Shown here: positions 41,985 through 50,530 of the stretch, one piece after another
Position numbering within the stretch: position 1 is the first letter of the stretch
Layout: every line of letters starts with the position of its first letter
Assembly: GCF_012641275.1 (NCBI RefSeq)
Contig: NZ_JABAIA010000002.1
Coordinates: 1,674,001-1,738,000, forward strand
DNA from: Chitinophaga varians
Lineage (GTDB): Bacteria; Bacteroidota; Bacteroidia; Chitinophagales; Chitinophagaceae
Length of the DNA: 64,000 nucleotides
Direction of reading: 5' to 3'
The notes under the pieces: model-generated
Seen by the model: only the letters and a program-made list of their open reading frames with translations
Databases searched by the model: none
Told to the model about the DNA's origin: nothing
Position numbers and translations under genes: made by a program

Positions 41985-42434
41985 TCATGCGTCCGGTATC
42001 TCCGGCTCCACTAATTTCGCCAGTTTCTCCAGTGACTCCTGCCAGCCAAGGTAACACATCTCTACAGGAATGACGGCAGGAATTCCTTCCTGGGTAATTT
42101 TTATTTCTGTGCCGGCTATCGTTTTCCGGAGGGAGACGGTGGTGGTCATTTCTCCCGGCAAATTGGGATCTTCAAATTTATCCGAATATTTTATCAGCTC
42201 ACCAGGCTTCAGCTCCAGGTATGTTCCTCCAAAAGAGTGACCATTGCCGGTAGAGAAGTTATGGAATGACGCCCTGTGTTTGCCACCTACTTTCACGTCC
42301 ATTTCATGGACAGTGCAGAGAAACCCGTAGGGAGGCAGCCAGGCTGCAAGGGCCAGTGGTTGAGTGAAAGCGCGGTATACTTTCTCAGGAGTTGTCTTAA
42401 GTACTCTGTGTAGTGAAACTGTATTGTCTGACAT
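41985..42434 (-). CDS. SRPBCC / AHSA1-type protein
   Basis: This 149-residue protein has the START-like helix-grip fold of the AHSA1 family: LHRVLKTTPEKVYRAFTQPL at the start, FGGTYLELKPGELIKYSDKF in the middle and CYLGWQESLEKLAKLVEPEI as the C-terminal helix. Such proteins bind small hydrophobic ligands or act as stress factors; the ligand here is unknown. It is convergent with the ABC operon. Confidence 0.8.
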   Translation of the reverse strand: MSDNTVSLHRVLKTTPEKVYRAFTQPLALAAWLPPYGFLCTVHEMDVKVGGKHRASFHNFSTGNGHSFGGTYLELKPGELIKYSDKFEDPNLPGEMTTTVSLRKTIAGTEIKITQEGIPAVIPVEMCYLGWQESLEKLAKLVEPEIPDA

Positions 42435-42633
42435 AAGATTTTTTTTTGTTTCCTACTCATCTGGCTTTTCGGTCCCGCCCGTTTTTTGAAATGGTGGCTG
42501 CTCCATTTTTGCTGTTTGATATCAACACAACAAAGATGCTAAGAAGATTGCATTTGGAGGGAGGCAGCATAAGACAATTTAGCGGGCTGATTGCGACATA
42601 ATTTTATTTTAAGGACCATCTTTGCGCAATCAT

Positions 42634-42678
42634 AAAAAAGTCCCTTGCAGACGGCCGCTGCAAGGGACTTTTTTATGA
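42634..42678. terminator. Bidirectional terminator
   Basis: AAAAAAGTCCCTTGCAG pairs with CTGCAAGGGACTTTTTT around ACGGCCG. It lies just past the end of the minus-strand metallopeptidase-like gene. Confidence 0.85.
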
Positions 42679-42691
42679 TATCTGAATAATA

Positions 42692-44008
42692 TTATTTAGC
42701 GGCTCCTGCTTTGATCAGGTCAGCCGGGGTGATCTGGTTGCTCAGCAGATAACCGAAAGCTTCCCATCTTTTCTCCGGTTGTCCGGCAGGGCTTTTCGCA
42801 TCGATATAGTTTTTGATCAGCTCCTGTCCATAATTGTAGTTGATCACATAACTGCGGTTTTTGCGGATGAACTGCAATCCTTTTTCCGCCGCCTCCTGGT
42901 TGAGCAGGGTGTAATTCAGCAACCACTGCACGGCGGTGGAATCATTCATGGTGCCGTTGAGCATGCCCCTGGCCACTTCATTGCGTGCGTAATTGAGGCG
43001 GCCTTTGATGTCCAGTGCCTTGAAATAAGTGGTGATGCCGGTGGTGTCGAGACCTGCCAGCGGCAGCAGCACATTCTTCGTGTAGGTGGTTTTCTCCTCA
43101 CCGGGGAAAGCCAGTTCAATGCCGTAGTTGGCGCTGCCTTCTGCAATCAGCGACTGTGGGCTGAAAAGCGGGTACAGCGAAATTTCTGTCCATCCCTTAT
43201 CATGGTACAGGTTTTTTTCCAGCAGCATATTGTACACATGGTGACCGGGATAACCTTCGTGGCAGCCGAGGTCTATCGCTTTTTCAATAAAAATCCGGAG
43301 GTCTGCGCTCACCTGGATGAGGCTCTGATATTTTCCCTTGTACCAGTTGTAACCCATCCAGGGTTTGCCGCTGACATATTCCAGCGTGAAGCTCTCCGTG
43401 GAAGGAAGATCATAATGCTGCAAAGTACGTTTGCGCGCTTCGGCGATAGCTGTTTTAAAAACGGTGTCCAGCCTGTCCGCCGGGATAACGAAGTGGTTGG
43501 CCAGTTGCTGAAAGCGTGGTGCCACAGGGCCTTTGCCGGGCAGCAGGCTGTCCAGCTCTGCGATGAGGGCACGGTAGTGTTCTTCCGGGTATACAGGTGC
43601 CACGGCCCCGAACAATTCTTTGGATTCCTCATCAAACGCTTCGTGTTCACCGGAGAATATCCGGATACGGCGTCCGAAAGCGGTGAGCTGTTGGGTGATC
43701 CAGTTGGCACGCACTCGCAGCGTATCGTTGCTGGTGGTGCCGGCAATGTCATGCAATGCTTTTTGGAGTGTCGCTACTTCAGCGAGGAAACTGTCTTTCG
43801 GAAAGACGTCCTTTTTAGCGGCGGGTTTCAGCGAATCCGGCCCGTAGTAGGCGTCTACAAAATCCGGGTCATACTGACCGATGTTCAGCCCCAGGCGCAC
43901 GTACTGCTGTGCGAGCCGGTCAAGCTGTTGCTTGGCGGTATCCTTTTCTTTGCCTGTGTTGCAGGCGAACAATACTAAAAGCGGCAGCAGCCACAAGGTG
44001 TTTTTCAT
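42692..44008 (-). CDS. DUF885-like metallopeptidase lipoprotein
   Basis: A 438-residue exported lipoprotein from the ATG at 44006-44008, with lipobox LLVLFAC (Cys16). The longer frame's 23 extra residues look non-native. The motif CHEGYPGHHVYNMLLEK matches the HExxPGHH zinc-site signature of DUF885 proteins, with WTEISLYPLFSPQSLIAEGS and an EGSANYG third-ligand region. It is probably a membrane-anchored zinc peptidase acting in the periplasm. An Xaa-Pro peptidase gene lies 55 nt upstream in the same direction, so both may be in one operon for peptide use. Confidence 0.75.
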   Translation of the reverse strand: MKNTLWLLPLLVLFACNTGKEKDTAKQQLDRLAQQYVRLGLNIGQYDPDFVDAYYGPDSLKPAAKKDVFPKDSFLAEVATLQKALHDIAGTTSNDTLRVRANWITQQLTAFGRRIRIFSGEHEAFDEESKELFGAVAPVYPEEHYRALIAELDSLLPGKGPVAPRFQQLANHFVIPADRLDTVFKTAIAEARKRTLQHYDLPSTESFTLEYVSGKPWMGYNWYKGKYQSLIQVSADLRIFIEKAIDLGCHEGYPGHHVYNMLLEKNLYHDKGWTEISLYPLFSPQSLIAEGSANYGIELAFPGEEKTTYTKNVLLPLAGLDTTGITTYFKALDIKGRLNYARNEVARGMLNGTMNDSTAVQWLLNYTLLNQEAAEKGLQFIRKNRSYVINYNYGQELIKNYIDAKSPAGQPEKRWEAFGYLLSNQITPADLIKAGAAK

Positions 44009-44063
44009 GTATAAGCGTGTATTTAAACGTAGCCTGTGGCCCAGGGCTTTAGCCCTGGGGTCT

Positions 44064-45455
44064 TTATAAAGAAGCAATCAGTTCTTCGATTTCAGTAGCT
44101 GTTTTAGCGAACGGACGGCCAAGAATGCGGCTACCGGTGGCTGTTATCAGGAAATTGTCTTCCAGTCGCACGCCGCCAAAATCATTGTAGGCGGCCAGTT
44201 TATCGTAGCAGATAAAATCGCGGTGTTTACCTTCGGCTTCCCAGGCGGCGTTGAGCAGGGGATTGAAGTAGATGCCGGGTTCTATCGTGAAAACAAAACC
44301 TTCTTCCAGCTCACGGCCGAGGCGGAGCGACTTTAATCCGAACTCCCTGCTTTTCTTCAGGGTATCTGTATAACCAACGTATTCCTCGCCCAAACCTTCC
44401 ATATCATGAATGTCCAGTCCCAGCATATGTCCGAGGCCACAGGGGAAGAAGAGGGCATGTGCGCCCGCTGCCACGGCTTCTTTGGCATTGCCTTTCATGA
44501 GGCCGAGGGAGATCAGCCCGGCTGCCAGCTGTTCGCAGGCCAGCAGGTGAACATCTTTAAACCGGATGCCTGGTCTTACGGCATCGGCGGCAGCTTTATA
44601 GGCGTTGTATACGATATCGTAGACTTCCCGTTGCGCGGTGCTGAATTTTTTATTGACAGGATGGGTACGGGTAAGGTCGCCGGCATACCGCATTGCGTTT
44701 TCTGCGCCACAGTCGCAGAGCACCAGCTGACCGTCACGGAAAGCGGTTTGGTGCGGGTGGTTGTGCAGGAACTGGCCATTGGCCGTCAATATAACGGGAA
44801 AGGATATATTACCGCCGGCAGCGATGGCCACGGCCTGCAGGCGGCCGGCGATCGCTGTTTCTGTCACCCCCGCAGCGGCCAGTTCCATGGCTTTCAGCTG
44901 CATGTCTATGGTGGTGTTCACGGCGGTCTCTATCTGTGCTATCTCTTCAGCTGTTTTAATGGCACGCTGGCTGATGACTGCTTTTATCAACGGAACGGAT
45001 ACACGCTGTGCTACCGTTGCCGCAGGAATGCCCAGCCAGGCGGAGAGCTTCAGGGTGTGTTCCGGCCGGTAGGGTGGCAGAAAATGGACCGGGCGTTGTT
45101 GTTGTACGGCCTGCGCCAGAAAATCCCCCAGCTGCGATAATGGCCTTATGTCTGTCAGTCCCGCCCGGGCGGCGTCTGCTGCCAGTGAGTCCACGGGGCC
45201 GGTCCACATGATCTCTTCCACCGTGGCTTCGTTGCCAAATAATATCTCCCGGTTATGATCGATGTCCAGCAGAAAGGTAAGCCCCGGCCTGTCGAGGCCG
45301 GTGAAATACAGGATGGTGCTGTCCTGCCGGAAAGGATAGATATTGTCCCGGTAGTTCATGCCGCTGTCGTCGTTGCCGGGCAATAAAATAATACCGCTGC
45401 CCATATCAGCCTGCAGCCTGGCCCTTCTGTTGATATAAGTTTCTTTTGAAAACAC
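44064..45455 (-). CDS. pepP: Xaa-Pro aminopeptidase (M24B family)
   Basis: This 463-residue enzyme removes N-terminal residues before proline. It has a creatinase-like N-terminal domain (RLQADMGSGIILLPGNDDSG, FRQDSTILYFTGLDRPGL) and a pita-bread catalytic domain. Metal ligands are in LVLCDCGAENAMRYAGDLTR (two Asp), GLGHMLGLDIHD (His) and VFTIEPGIYF (Glu), and a last Glu in GGVRLEDNF. There is no signal peptide; it is cytoplasmic. A pepP symbol is by family only. Confidence 0.85.
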   Translation of the reverse strand: MFSKETYINRRARLQADMGSGIILLPGNDDSGMNYRDNIYPFRQDSTILYFTGLDRPGLTFLLDIDHNREILFGNEATVEEIMWTGPVDSLAADAARAGLTDIRPLSQLGDFLAQAVQQQRPVHFLPPYRPEHTLKLSAWLGIPAATVAQRVSVPLIKAVISQRAIKTAEEIAQIETAVNTTIDMQLKAMELAAAGVTETAIAGRLQAVAIAAGGNISFPVILTANGQFLHNHPHQTAFRDGQLVLCDCGAENAMRYAGDLTRTHPVNKKFSTAQREVYDIVYNAYKAAADAVRPGIRFKDVHLLACEQLAAGLISLGLMKGNAKEAVAAGAHALFFPCGLGHMLGLDIHDMEGLGEEYVGYTDTLKKSREFGLKSLRLGRELEEGFVFTIEPGIYFNPLLNAAWEAEGKHRDFICYDKLAAYNDFGGVRLEDNFLITATGSRILGRPFAKTATEIEELIASL

Positions 45456-45575
45456 GTCGTGATGATTTTAAGCGCGTTAAAAATAAACAACAAATACGGA
45501 CGATCTATAAATGGGTTAAAATGGGCACAGAGGAGGTTAATAATTGCAAAACGGGGAGATAACAATGGACTTAGT

Positions 45576-45611
45576 ATTTATCTGCCCCGGTTGAATAAGA
45601 CAGGGGCAGAT
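45576..45611. terminator. Hairpin at the end of the DUF2147-like gene
   Basis: TATCTGCCCC pairs with GGGGCAGATA around 16 nt. It lies 18 nt past the minus-strand stop codon. The T-run is weak. Confidence 0.5.
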
Positions 45612-45628
45612 AATGATAATTTCGTGTG

Positions 45629-46057
45629 TCAGGGCCTGGTGAATATGGCCGTCCTGCCTAACAGCGGCGTGCCAATGTAACCTCTGATCTCCAGCTTATC
45701 GCCTTTCAGTGCCATAACGCTGCTGTACGTCTTACCGCTTTTGGGATCGTACACTTCACCATCTACCCATTTCCCTTTTTCAAATTTGAAATTGGTCAGT
45801 ATCACCATGTTCATGACCGGCCGCTCCCGCAGTTTGGCATCTTTGTTTTTGGAGTCTTTCCGGGGTGTTTTTCCATCGGCCTCATATGGCTCTTTCATCC
45901 ATATCAGTTTACCATAATATTTTCCGGAAGACTCATAGATTTCCACTTTGCCGTCTTTTTCCGGGTTAAGCCACTGTCCGTTGATAGCGCCGGCAACTTG
46001 CGAAAATCCTGTCAGACTGGCCATACATAGCCCTAATACCAATGTCAATAGTTTCAT
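45629..46057 (-). CDS. DUF2147 family secreted protein
   Basis: This 142-residue protein has a signal peptide (residues 1-19, cleavage near SLTGFSQ). The mature part matches DUF2147: GQWLNPEKDGKVEIYESSGK, YYGKLIWMKEPYEADGKTPR and GKWVDGEVYDPKSGKTYSSV and ends with GYIGTPLLGRTAIFTR. It is an exported beta-barrel-like small protein of unknown function. It is monocistronic. Confidence 0.85.
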   Translation of the reverse strand: MKLLTLVLGLCMASLTGFSQVAGAINGQWLNPEKDGKVEIYESSGKYYGKLIWMKEPYEADGKTPRKDSKNKDAKLRERPVMNMVILTNFKFEKGKWVDGEVYDPKSGKTYSSVMALKGDKLEIRGYIGTPLLGRTAIFTRP

Positions 46058-46234
46058 ATTGCTAATCTTTGCTGTACGAAAATAAATACCTTGTTTGATT
46101 GAAGATAGCTATTTACCGTTTTCTTAACAACTAAAGGGCTATATTTACCATCTTACTCACCGGATAGCGTTTTATACTTTCATTTATTCTACAGGCATAT
46201 TTGAGATTTATTCCCGCTTCAAAAAATTTCAAAT

Positions 46235-46975
46235 ATGGTCATCATTATTTTTTTTGCTGCCAGCTGGTATCTTTCTTTATTCTCCCAGACTTTTTTTCAG
46301 CACCGATATGCCGCTCATGGCGCATTTACCATGAATAAAGGCTGGGAACGGTTTTTCTTTATATTTACCTATATCACGCAAGGATCGTCCTATATGAGCC
46401 CCAGGGCTTACGGGGTTATGCACAGATTACATCACGCGCACACAGATACAGAGCTGGACCCGCATTCACCTTCCTACTCGTCAAATATATTTTCGATGAT
46501 GTGGGATACCAGAACGGTATATCAGCAGGTACTCCATGGTAAAATGGAAGTCGAGCCGCGGTACACGAGAAACCTCCCGGAGTGGGGCTGGTTTGACCGG
46601 TTTGCCAACAGCGCCCTTTCCCGGCTGCTCTGGGTAGCGGCTTATGTGCTGTTTTTTATCGTATTTGCCACAAATCCGTACCAGTACCTGCTTTTACCAA
46701 TTATAGTAACGATGGGCGCCTTCCACGGAGCGATAGTGAACTGGTTTGCGCACAAATATGGTTATATCAATTTCAAGCTGCGAAACACCGCCATGAACCT
46801 GTTGTTCGTGGATGTGTTAATGTTGGGTGAATCTTACCACAATAACCACCATAAGCATCCGTCTTCTGTGAATTTCGGTCGGCGCTGGTTTGAGGTAGAC
46901 CCGGTGTACTATGTTATCCGCCTGTTGTCTTTTTTAAAAGTTATCAGGCTGAGTCATCAGCCCAAAGCTTGCTAA
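46235..46975 (+). CDS. Fatty acid desaturase, acyl-CoA/acyl-lipid delta-9 type
   Basis: This 246-residue membrane enzyme introduces a double bond into acyl chains. Three histidine boxes are present: H23-RYAA-H28, H63-RLHHA-H69 and HNNHHKH near residues 205-211, which bind the diiron centre. Four hydrophobic helices flank them. It belongs to the stearoyl-CoA desaturase-like group and probably adjusts membrane fluidity; the electron donor is not nearby. A cold-shock protein gene is next to it, which fits a temperature-response role, as an inference. Confidence 0.85.
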   Translation: MVIIIFFAASWYLSLFSQTFFQHRYAAHGAFTMNKGWERFFFIFTYITQGSSYMSPRAYGVMHRLHHAHTDTELDPHSPSYSSNIFSMMWDTRTVYQQVLHGKMEVEPRYTRNLPEWGWFDRFANSALSRLLWVAAYVLFFIVFATNPYQYLLLPIIVTMGAFHGAIVNWFAHKYGYINFKLRNTAMNLLFVDVLMLGESYHNNHHKHPSSVNFGRRWFEVDPVYYVIRLLSFLKVIRLSHQPKAC

Positions 46976-47002
46976 AAATACCAAAGCTTGTTAAAATACA
47001 GA

Positions 47003-47056
47003 GGCCAGTTGACAACATGAATGCTAATCAGCATATTGTTGTCAGCTGGCCTTTGC
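47003..47056. terminator. Long hairpin after the desaturase gene
   Basis: GGCCAGTTGACAACATGAAT and following GCT pair with AGCATATTGTTGTCAGCTGGCC with two mismatches, then TTTG. It lies between convergent genes and probably ends both transcripts. Confidence 0.7.
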
Positions 47057-47089
47057 TAAGCTCAGTATATTTTAGTGGAAACTGATGGG

Positions 47090-47548
47090 TCAGAAAGAAT
47101 TTTTAGGTTCGGGACCGGCTTTTTTAACCGCGGTGGCATTGTAGCCCTTTGCGTTTCTCTCCCGTACAAAAGACACTTTGTCTCTCTCTTTTACAGGTTC
47201 AGCTACATCGTTAACATGAAAGAATATACTTTCCCTGGACTTATCATCCGTAATAAACCCAAATCCTTTGGTGGTATTGAAAAAATTAATGACACCCGTT
47301 CTGATGGGATCTTCCGGAGGCCGGGGCGTAGCGCCTATGAGGATATCATTTGAGTCTATCGGGACTTTTCTGGTTTCTTTCGGGGGAAACGAACTGAGAT
47401 TGCCATTCTCATCTACATAGGCGAGCATGTCTTCCAGGCTCTTACCTTTGTTATTGTTCGTTTTCCGGTCCTGCATTTTTTGTGCTTTGTCTTGTTTTGC
47501 TTTGTTTTTTTTGTTTCTGTTTTCTTTTTTTGAAAAAGAATCACCCAT
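47090..47548 (-). CDS. Cold-shock domain protein with basic N-terminal extension
   Basis: This 152-residue protein has a Lys/Asn/Gln-rich N-terminal 40 residues (KKENRNKKNKAKQDKAQKMQ) and a C-terminal cold-shock domain (residues about 85-150). The CSD has TGVINFFNTTKGFGFITDD with RNP1-like KGFGFI and RNP2-like IFFHV. It binds single-stranded nucleic acids. Bacteroidota commonly carry such long CspA variants. It may act with the RRM protein encoded next to it, which reads in the same direction. Confidence 0.85.
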   Translation of the reverse strand: MGDSFSKKENRNKKNKAKQDKAQKMQDRKTNNNKGKSLEDMLAYVDENGNLSSFPPKETRKVPIDSNDILIGATPRPPEDPIRTGVINFFNTTKGFGFITDDKSRESIFFHVNDVAEPVKERDKVSFVRERNAKGYNATAVKKAGPEPKNSF

Positions 47549-47587
47549 AGTTGCTGATTTAAGTTAATCGCATGATCGCGTAGTTAT

Positions 47588-47615
47588 CCCCCAGATTATT
47601 GTGTCTAATCTGGGG
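47588..47615. terminator. Hairpin after the RRM gene
   Basis: CCCCAGATTA and TAATCTGGGG form a 10-bp stem around TTGTGTC, 35 nt past the RRM stop and before the cold-shock gene. The T-run is weak; it may act as attenuator. Confidence 0.5.
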
Positions 47616-47650
47616 GCGAAAATTTATTTGAAAAGAAATGTGGCTGAGGA

Positions 47651-47926
47651 TTAATACCTGGACCTTGAAAAGCGTTCCCGCTCTACTCTTGGCCTGGCTT
47701 CATTAACAACAATAGACTGTGAGTCGATGGCGGTGCCGTTCAGATCTCTGATAGCACGTTCTGCCTCAGCATCAACGGGCATTTCCACAAAAGCGAAGCC
47801 TCTGGAACGGCCGGTATAATTGTCTGTAACTATTTTGCAATTGCGTACAATGCCAAATGGGGAAAACTGGGCGGTTAAGTGTTGTTCAGTTGTCTGGCTG
47901 CTTAAATTGCCAACAAAAATGTTCAT
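47651..47926 (-). CDS. RNA-recognition-motif (RRM) protein
   Basis: This 91-residue RRM protein starts at ATG 47924-47926 (MNIFVGNLSSQTTEQHLTAQ); a 95-residue longer frame is not supported. RNP2 is IFVGNL and RNP1 is RGFAFVEM. The Arg/Ser-rich tail (ERERFSRSRY) is typical of bacterial and cyanobacterial Rbp-type proteins. It probably binds mRNA, perhaps in cold stress with the neighbouring Csp. Confidence 0.9.
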   Translation of the reverse strand: MNIFVGNLSSQTTEQHLTAQFSPFGIVRNCKIVTDNYTGRSRGFAFVEMPVDAEAERAIRDLNGTAIDSQSIVVNEARPRVERERFSRSRY

Positions 47927-48158
47927 GAGCGTAAATTTAAAATATGAGGAATATGGCGGCTGGAAAAGCGAAGACTGAGGAAGAAAAGATGTGATCCAGA
48001 CTAAGTCAGAAGAAGCTGCAGGCAGGAGCCTTGTAATTTGGTAAAGATAAGCTTTAAAATCAACAAACGAGAGATTATTTATAAACGGAGCTGCCCTCCG
48101 GCTTTCAGCAGCTATAGGCTGCGGTTGCCTGTCGGAGGGCCAAAGGGAAAAAGGGTAA

Positions 48159-49670
48159 TCAGCTCCCTGTGTTAAACCAGCCCAATACCTGTTGCTGTGG
48201 CGATTTTTCAACTATTCCTTTAAAATGATATTCATTGGAGGAAGCATCGTAGTGATAGTCGCTGCTCCATTCCTTTACATGGAAAATGGTGGTTTCAATG
48301 GCGTCCAGTATATAATGTACCTCCTGATCGGTCATGGTAGGGTGAACGGACAGCCTCACCCAGCCGGGCTTATGGGAGAGGTCCCCGGAAAGGATGGACT
48401 GCCGGATGGCATGAGACTGCTCCCTGTCTACCTGGAGCAGCATATGGCCATAGGTACCGGCGCAGGAACATCCACCGCGCAGCTGGATGCCGAACCGGTC
48501 ATTGAGCAGCCGTACGACCAGGTTGTAATGTACCCCTGTCACAATAAAGGAGACGACCCCCAAGCGATGTACGGCCTGTGGCTCCAGCACCTGCAACTGT
48601 GGTATCCGTGCCAGCCGCGGGAGAATAATGTCCAGCAGCGCTGCTTCCCGCTGCCGGATGTAACGCACCTGCATGTTTTCTTTCAGCCGGATGCACATGG
48701 CCGCTTTGATGCCCTGCAGAAAAGGTGGTGTGCCGCCGTCTTCCCGTTGCGCGATATCGGCAGTATAGTCGTGGCCGTGCCATGGGTTCGTATAGTCTAC
48801 GGTGCCGCCGCCGGGATGATCTGGGACAGCGTTATGGTAAAGGTTTTTGTTAAAAATCAATACGCCCGGCGTTCCTGGCCCGCCCAGGAATTTATGCGGT
48901 GAAAAATAGACCGCGTCCAGGCTGGCCGCGGCATCTTCGGGGTGCAGGTTGATATGACAGTAAGGCGCCGCGCACGCAAAGTCCACGAAACACCAGCCGC
49001 TGTAGCGGTGTACCAGTTTCGCGATGTCGTGGTAAGGCGTCAGGATGCCGGTCACATTAGACGCGGCGGTGACGGCAGCGATCTTAACAGGACGGTCTTT
49101 GTACCGCTCCAATAACGCGCTGAAATGTTGCAGGTCCACGTTGCCATCTGTATCGTGCCCGATGATTTCCACGGTGGCCACAGTTTCCAGCCAGCTCACC
49201 TGATTGCTGTGGTGCTCCATATGGGTGATAAATACAACCGGTCTTTGTGTTTCATGCCGTAGTGCGCAGTGCAGGTAGTCTGCAGCGCGGCCGGGCACCC
49301 GCAGGCCCAGTATCCGTTGTAACTTGTTGACAGCGCTGGTCATGCCGCTGCCGCAGAAAAGCAGGATATCTTCTTCCGTGGCGTTGACATGTGTTTTAAT
49401 GATATGTTTCGCTGCTTCATATGCTTCAGACATGTACGTGCCAATGATAGTGGCATGGGTATGGGTGTTACCCACAAAGGGCAGTACCTGTTGCCGCAAC
49501 ATATCTTCGATAGGCCCATAGGCACGCCCGCTGGCGGTCCAGTCGGCATAGACAATTCTTTTTTCGCCATAAGGGGAATGAAAAACCTGCTGAAGACCGA
49601 TAGTATGACGGCGGTAAACAGCGAAATAGTCTTCCAGCCGGCTTTTGCAGGGCAGGGGATAAGATGCCAT
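48159..49670 (-). CDS. Class V aminotransferase (cysteine desulfurase-like)
   Basis: This 503-residue PLP enzyme is a fold-type I class V member. K260 in YFSPHKFLGGPGTPG is the Schiff-base lysine, with the HHSNQVSW and ASNVTGILTPY regions expected. An RGGCSCAGTYGH segment near residue 400 provides a Cys in the position of the persulfide cysteine of SufS-like enzymes. It is longer than SufS (about 400). Its stop lies in the CDS-free 232 nt before the RRM gene. It follows the DUF4395 gene after a 2-nt gap, so the two form an operon. The reaction is not known, though sulfur transfer is likely. Confidence 0.75.
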   Translation of the reverse strand: MASYPLPCKSRLEDYFAVYRRHTIGLQQVFHSPYGEKRIVYADWTASGRAYGPIEDMLRQQVLPFVGNTHTHATIIGTYMSEAYEAAKHIIKTHVNATEEDILLFCGSGMTSAVNKLQRILGLRVPGRAADYLHCALRHETQRPVVFITHMEHHSNQVSWLETVATVEIIGHDTDGNVDLQHFSALLERYKDRPVKIAAVTAASNVTGILTPYHDIAKLVHRYSGWCFVDFACAAPYCHINLHPEDAAASLDAVYFSPHKFLGGPGTPGVLIFNKNLYHNAVPDHPGGGTVDYTNPWHGHDYTADIAQREDGGTPPFLQGIKAAMCIRLKENMQVRYIRQREAALLDIILPRLARIPQLQVLEPQAVHRLGVVSFIVTGVHYNLVVRLLNDRFGIQLRGGCSCAGTYGHMLLQVDREQSHAIRQSILSGDLSHKPGWVRLSVHPTMTDQEVHYILDAIETTIFHVKEWSSDYHYDASSNEYHFKGIVEKSPQQQVLGWFNTGS

Positions 49671-49672
49671 GA

Positions 49673-50335
49673 CTACTTTGTTTTAGTCGTTTCGGAGAAT
49701 TTGAACATGGCATGCGGCGCTTTGCTGAAATGCCGGTGCAGGAAAAACGATGCCAGTACCGGCAACGCGATGAACAATGCCAGCATGGCCAGCTGACCGG
49801 CAGATACTTTCTGGATGGCCTGCCGGTGCTGCGGTCCACATACTTCACCGGGACAATGCTGCACGGCTTTCTTAAAGAAAAGCGGATAAGCAAGGCATCC
49901 CAGGCAGATGCCAAAGGCCGCCTCAAAAAACAGGAAACAAAGGCAAATAAAGCATACCAGGGCAGTGATAGGGCTGTAGGCATTGACAATCAGGAAAAGA
50001 TAAAACATGGTGGCCGACAGTACGATGCCAATACTCCAGGCAAACCGCTTCTGTGGCGCGCCTACATATTCAGGTACCTGGTTGCGGACAATCAATCGCC
50101 CTAAAATCAGGGTAGGGGCAAACCGCGGACTGATAAACACCCGTATCAGCAGGTCAAGCAGGAAAAGGGAGATGACGTATTTGAGCATCACAAAGTTACC
50201 GTCAAAAAGAATAAACATCAGGGAGGTATAAGTGGCGAGGAAGAGAATACCTGCTGCGGCCCTGATCTCCCGCTCATTTAACACGGGAATATCATAACCA
50301 TCTACTTTTTCGCCGAATTGGATAAACTTGTTCAT
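49673..50335 (-). CDS. DUF4395 membrane protein
   Basis: A 220-residue inner-membrane protein with about four helices. It contains the DUF4395 pattern NEREIRAAAGILFLATYTSL, an extended SPRFAPTLILGRLIVRNQVP region and AFGICLGCLAYPLFFKK, with two cysteines (CLGC) and a later CPGEVC pair. Relatives are often beside rhodanese or thioredoxin genes, so a thiol or sulfur role is plausible. Here the next gene is a class V PLP transferase. Confidence 0.8.
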   Translation of the reverse strand: MNKFIQFGEKVDGYDIPVLNEREIRAAAGILFLATYTSLMFILFDGNFVMLKYVISLFLLDLLIRVFISPRFAPTLILGRLIVRNQVPEYVGAPQKRFAWSIGIVLSATMFYLFLIVNAYSPITALVCFICLCFLFFEAAFGICLGCLAYPLFFKKAVQHCPGEVCGPQHRQAIQKVSAGQLAMLALFIALPVLASFFLHRHFSKAPHAMFKFSETTKTK

Positions 50336-50530
50336 GTTTGTTAAGGTTGAAGGGTAATTGTTTGGTATTGGGTTGCCGGCGATATAAAATTAGGAAGCGG
50401 GCGCCGTTGCCATGGCGTGCTGTCAACGAACAGCAGGTTACGGTAAACAAACGACGGGCTTGCGTCAAGTAGGGTGAGTAATTAGGAGATGGGGAAATAA
50501 TTATCGACATTTATCCTGCTTAACAACAAG

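Noticed and set aside
42779..43978. 399-codon antisense frame opposite the DUF885-like gene
   Set aside because: The minus-strand gene has lipobox and HEGYPGHH; the plus frame has no recognisable domain and is a shadow.
44406..45140. 244-codon antisense frame over the Xaa-Pro peptidase
   Set aside because: Shadow of the peptidase gene; no family character and no promoter.
47927..48211. N-terminal extension of the RRM protein to 186 residues
   Set aside because: The extra 95 residues do not look coding and overlap the class V enzyme gene; the internal ATG begins exactly at the RRM fold.
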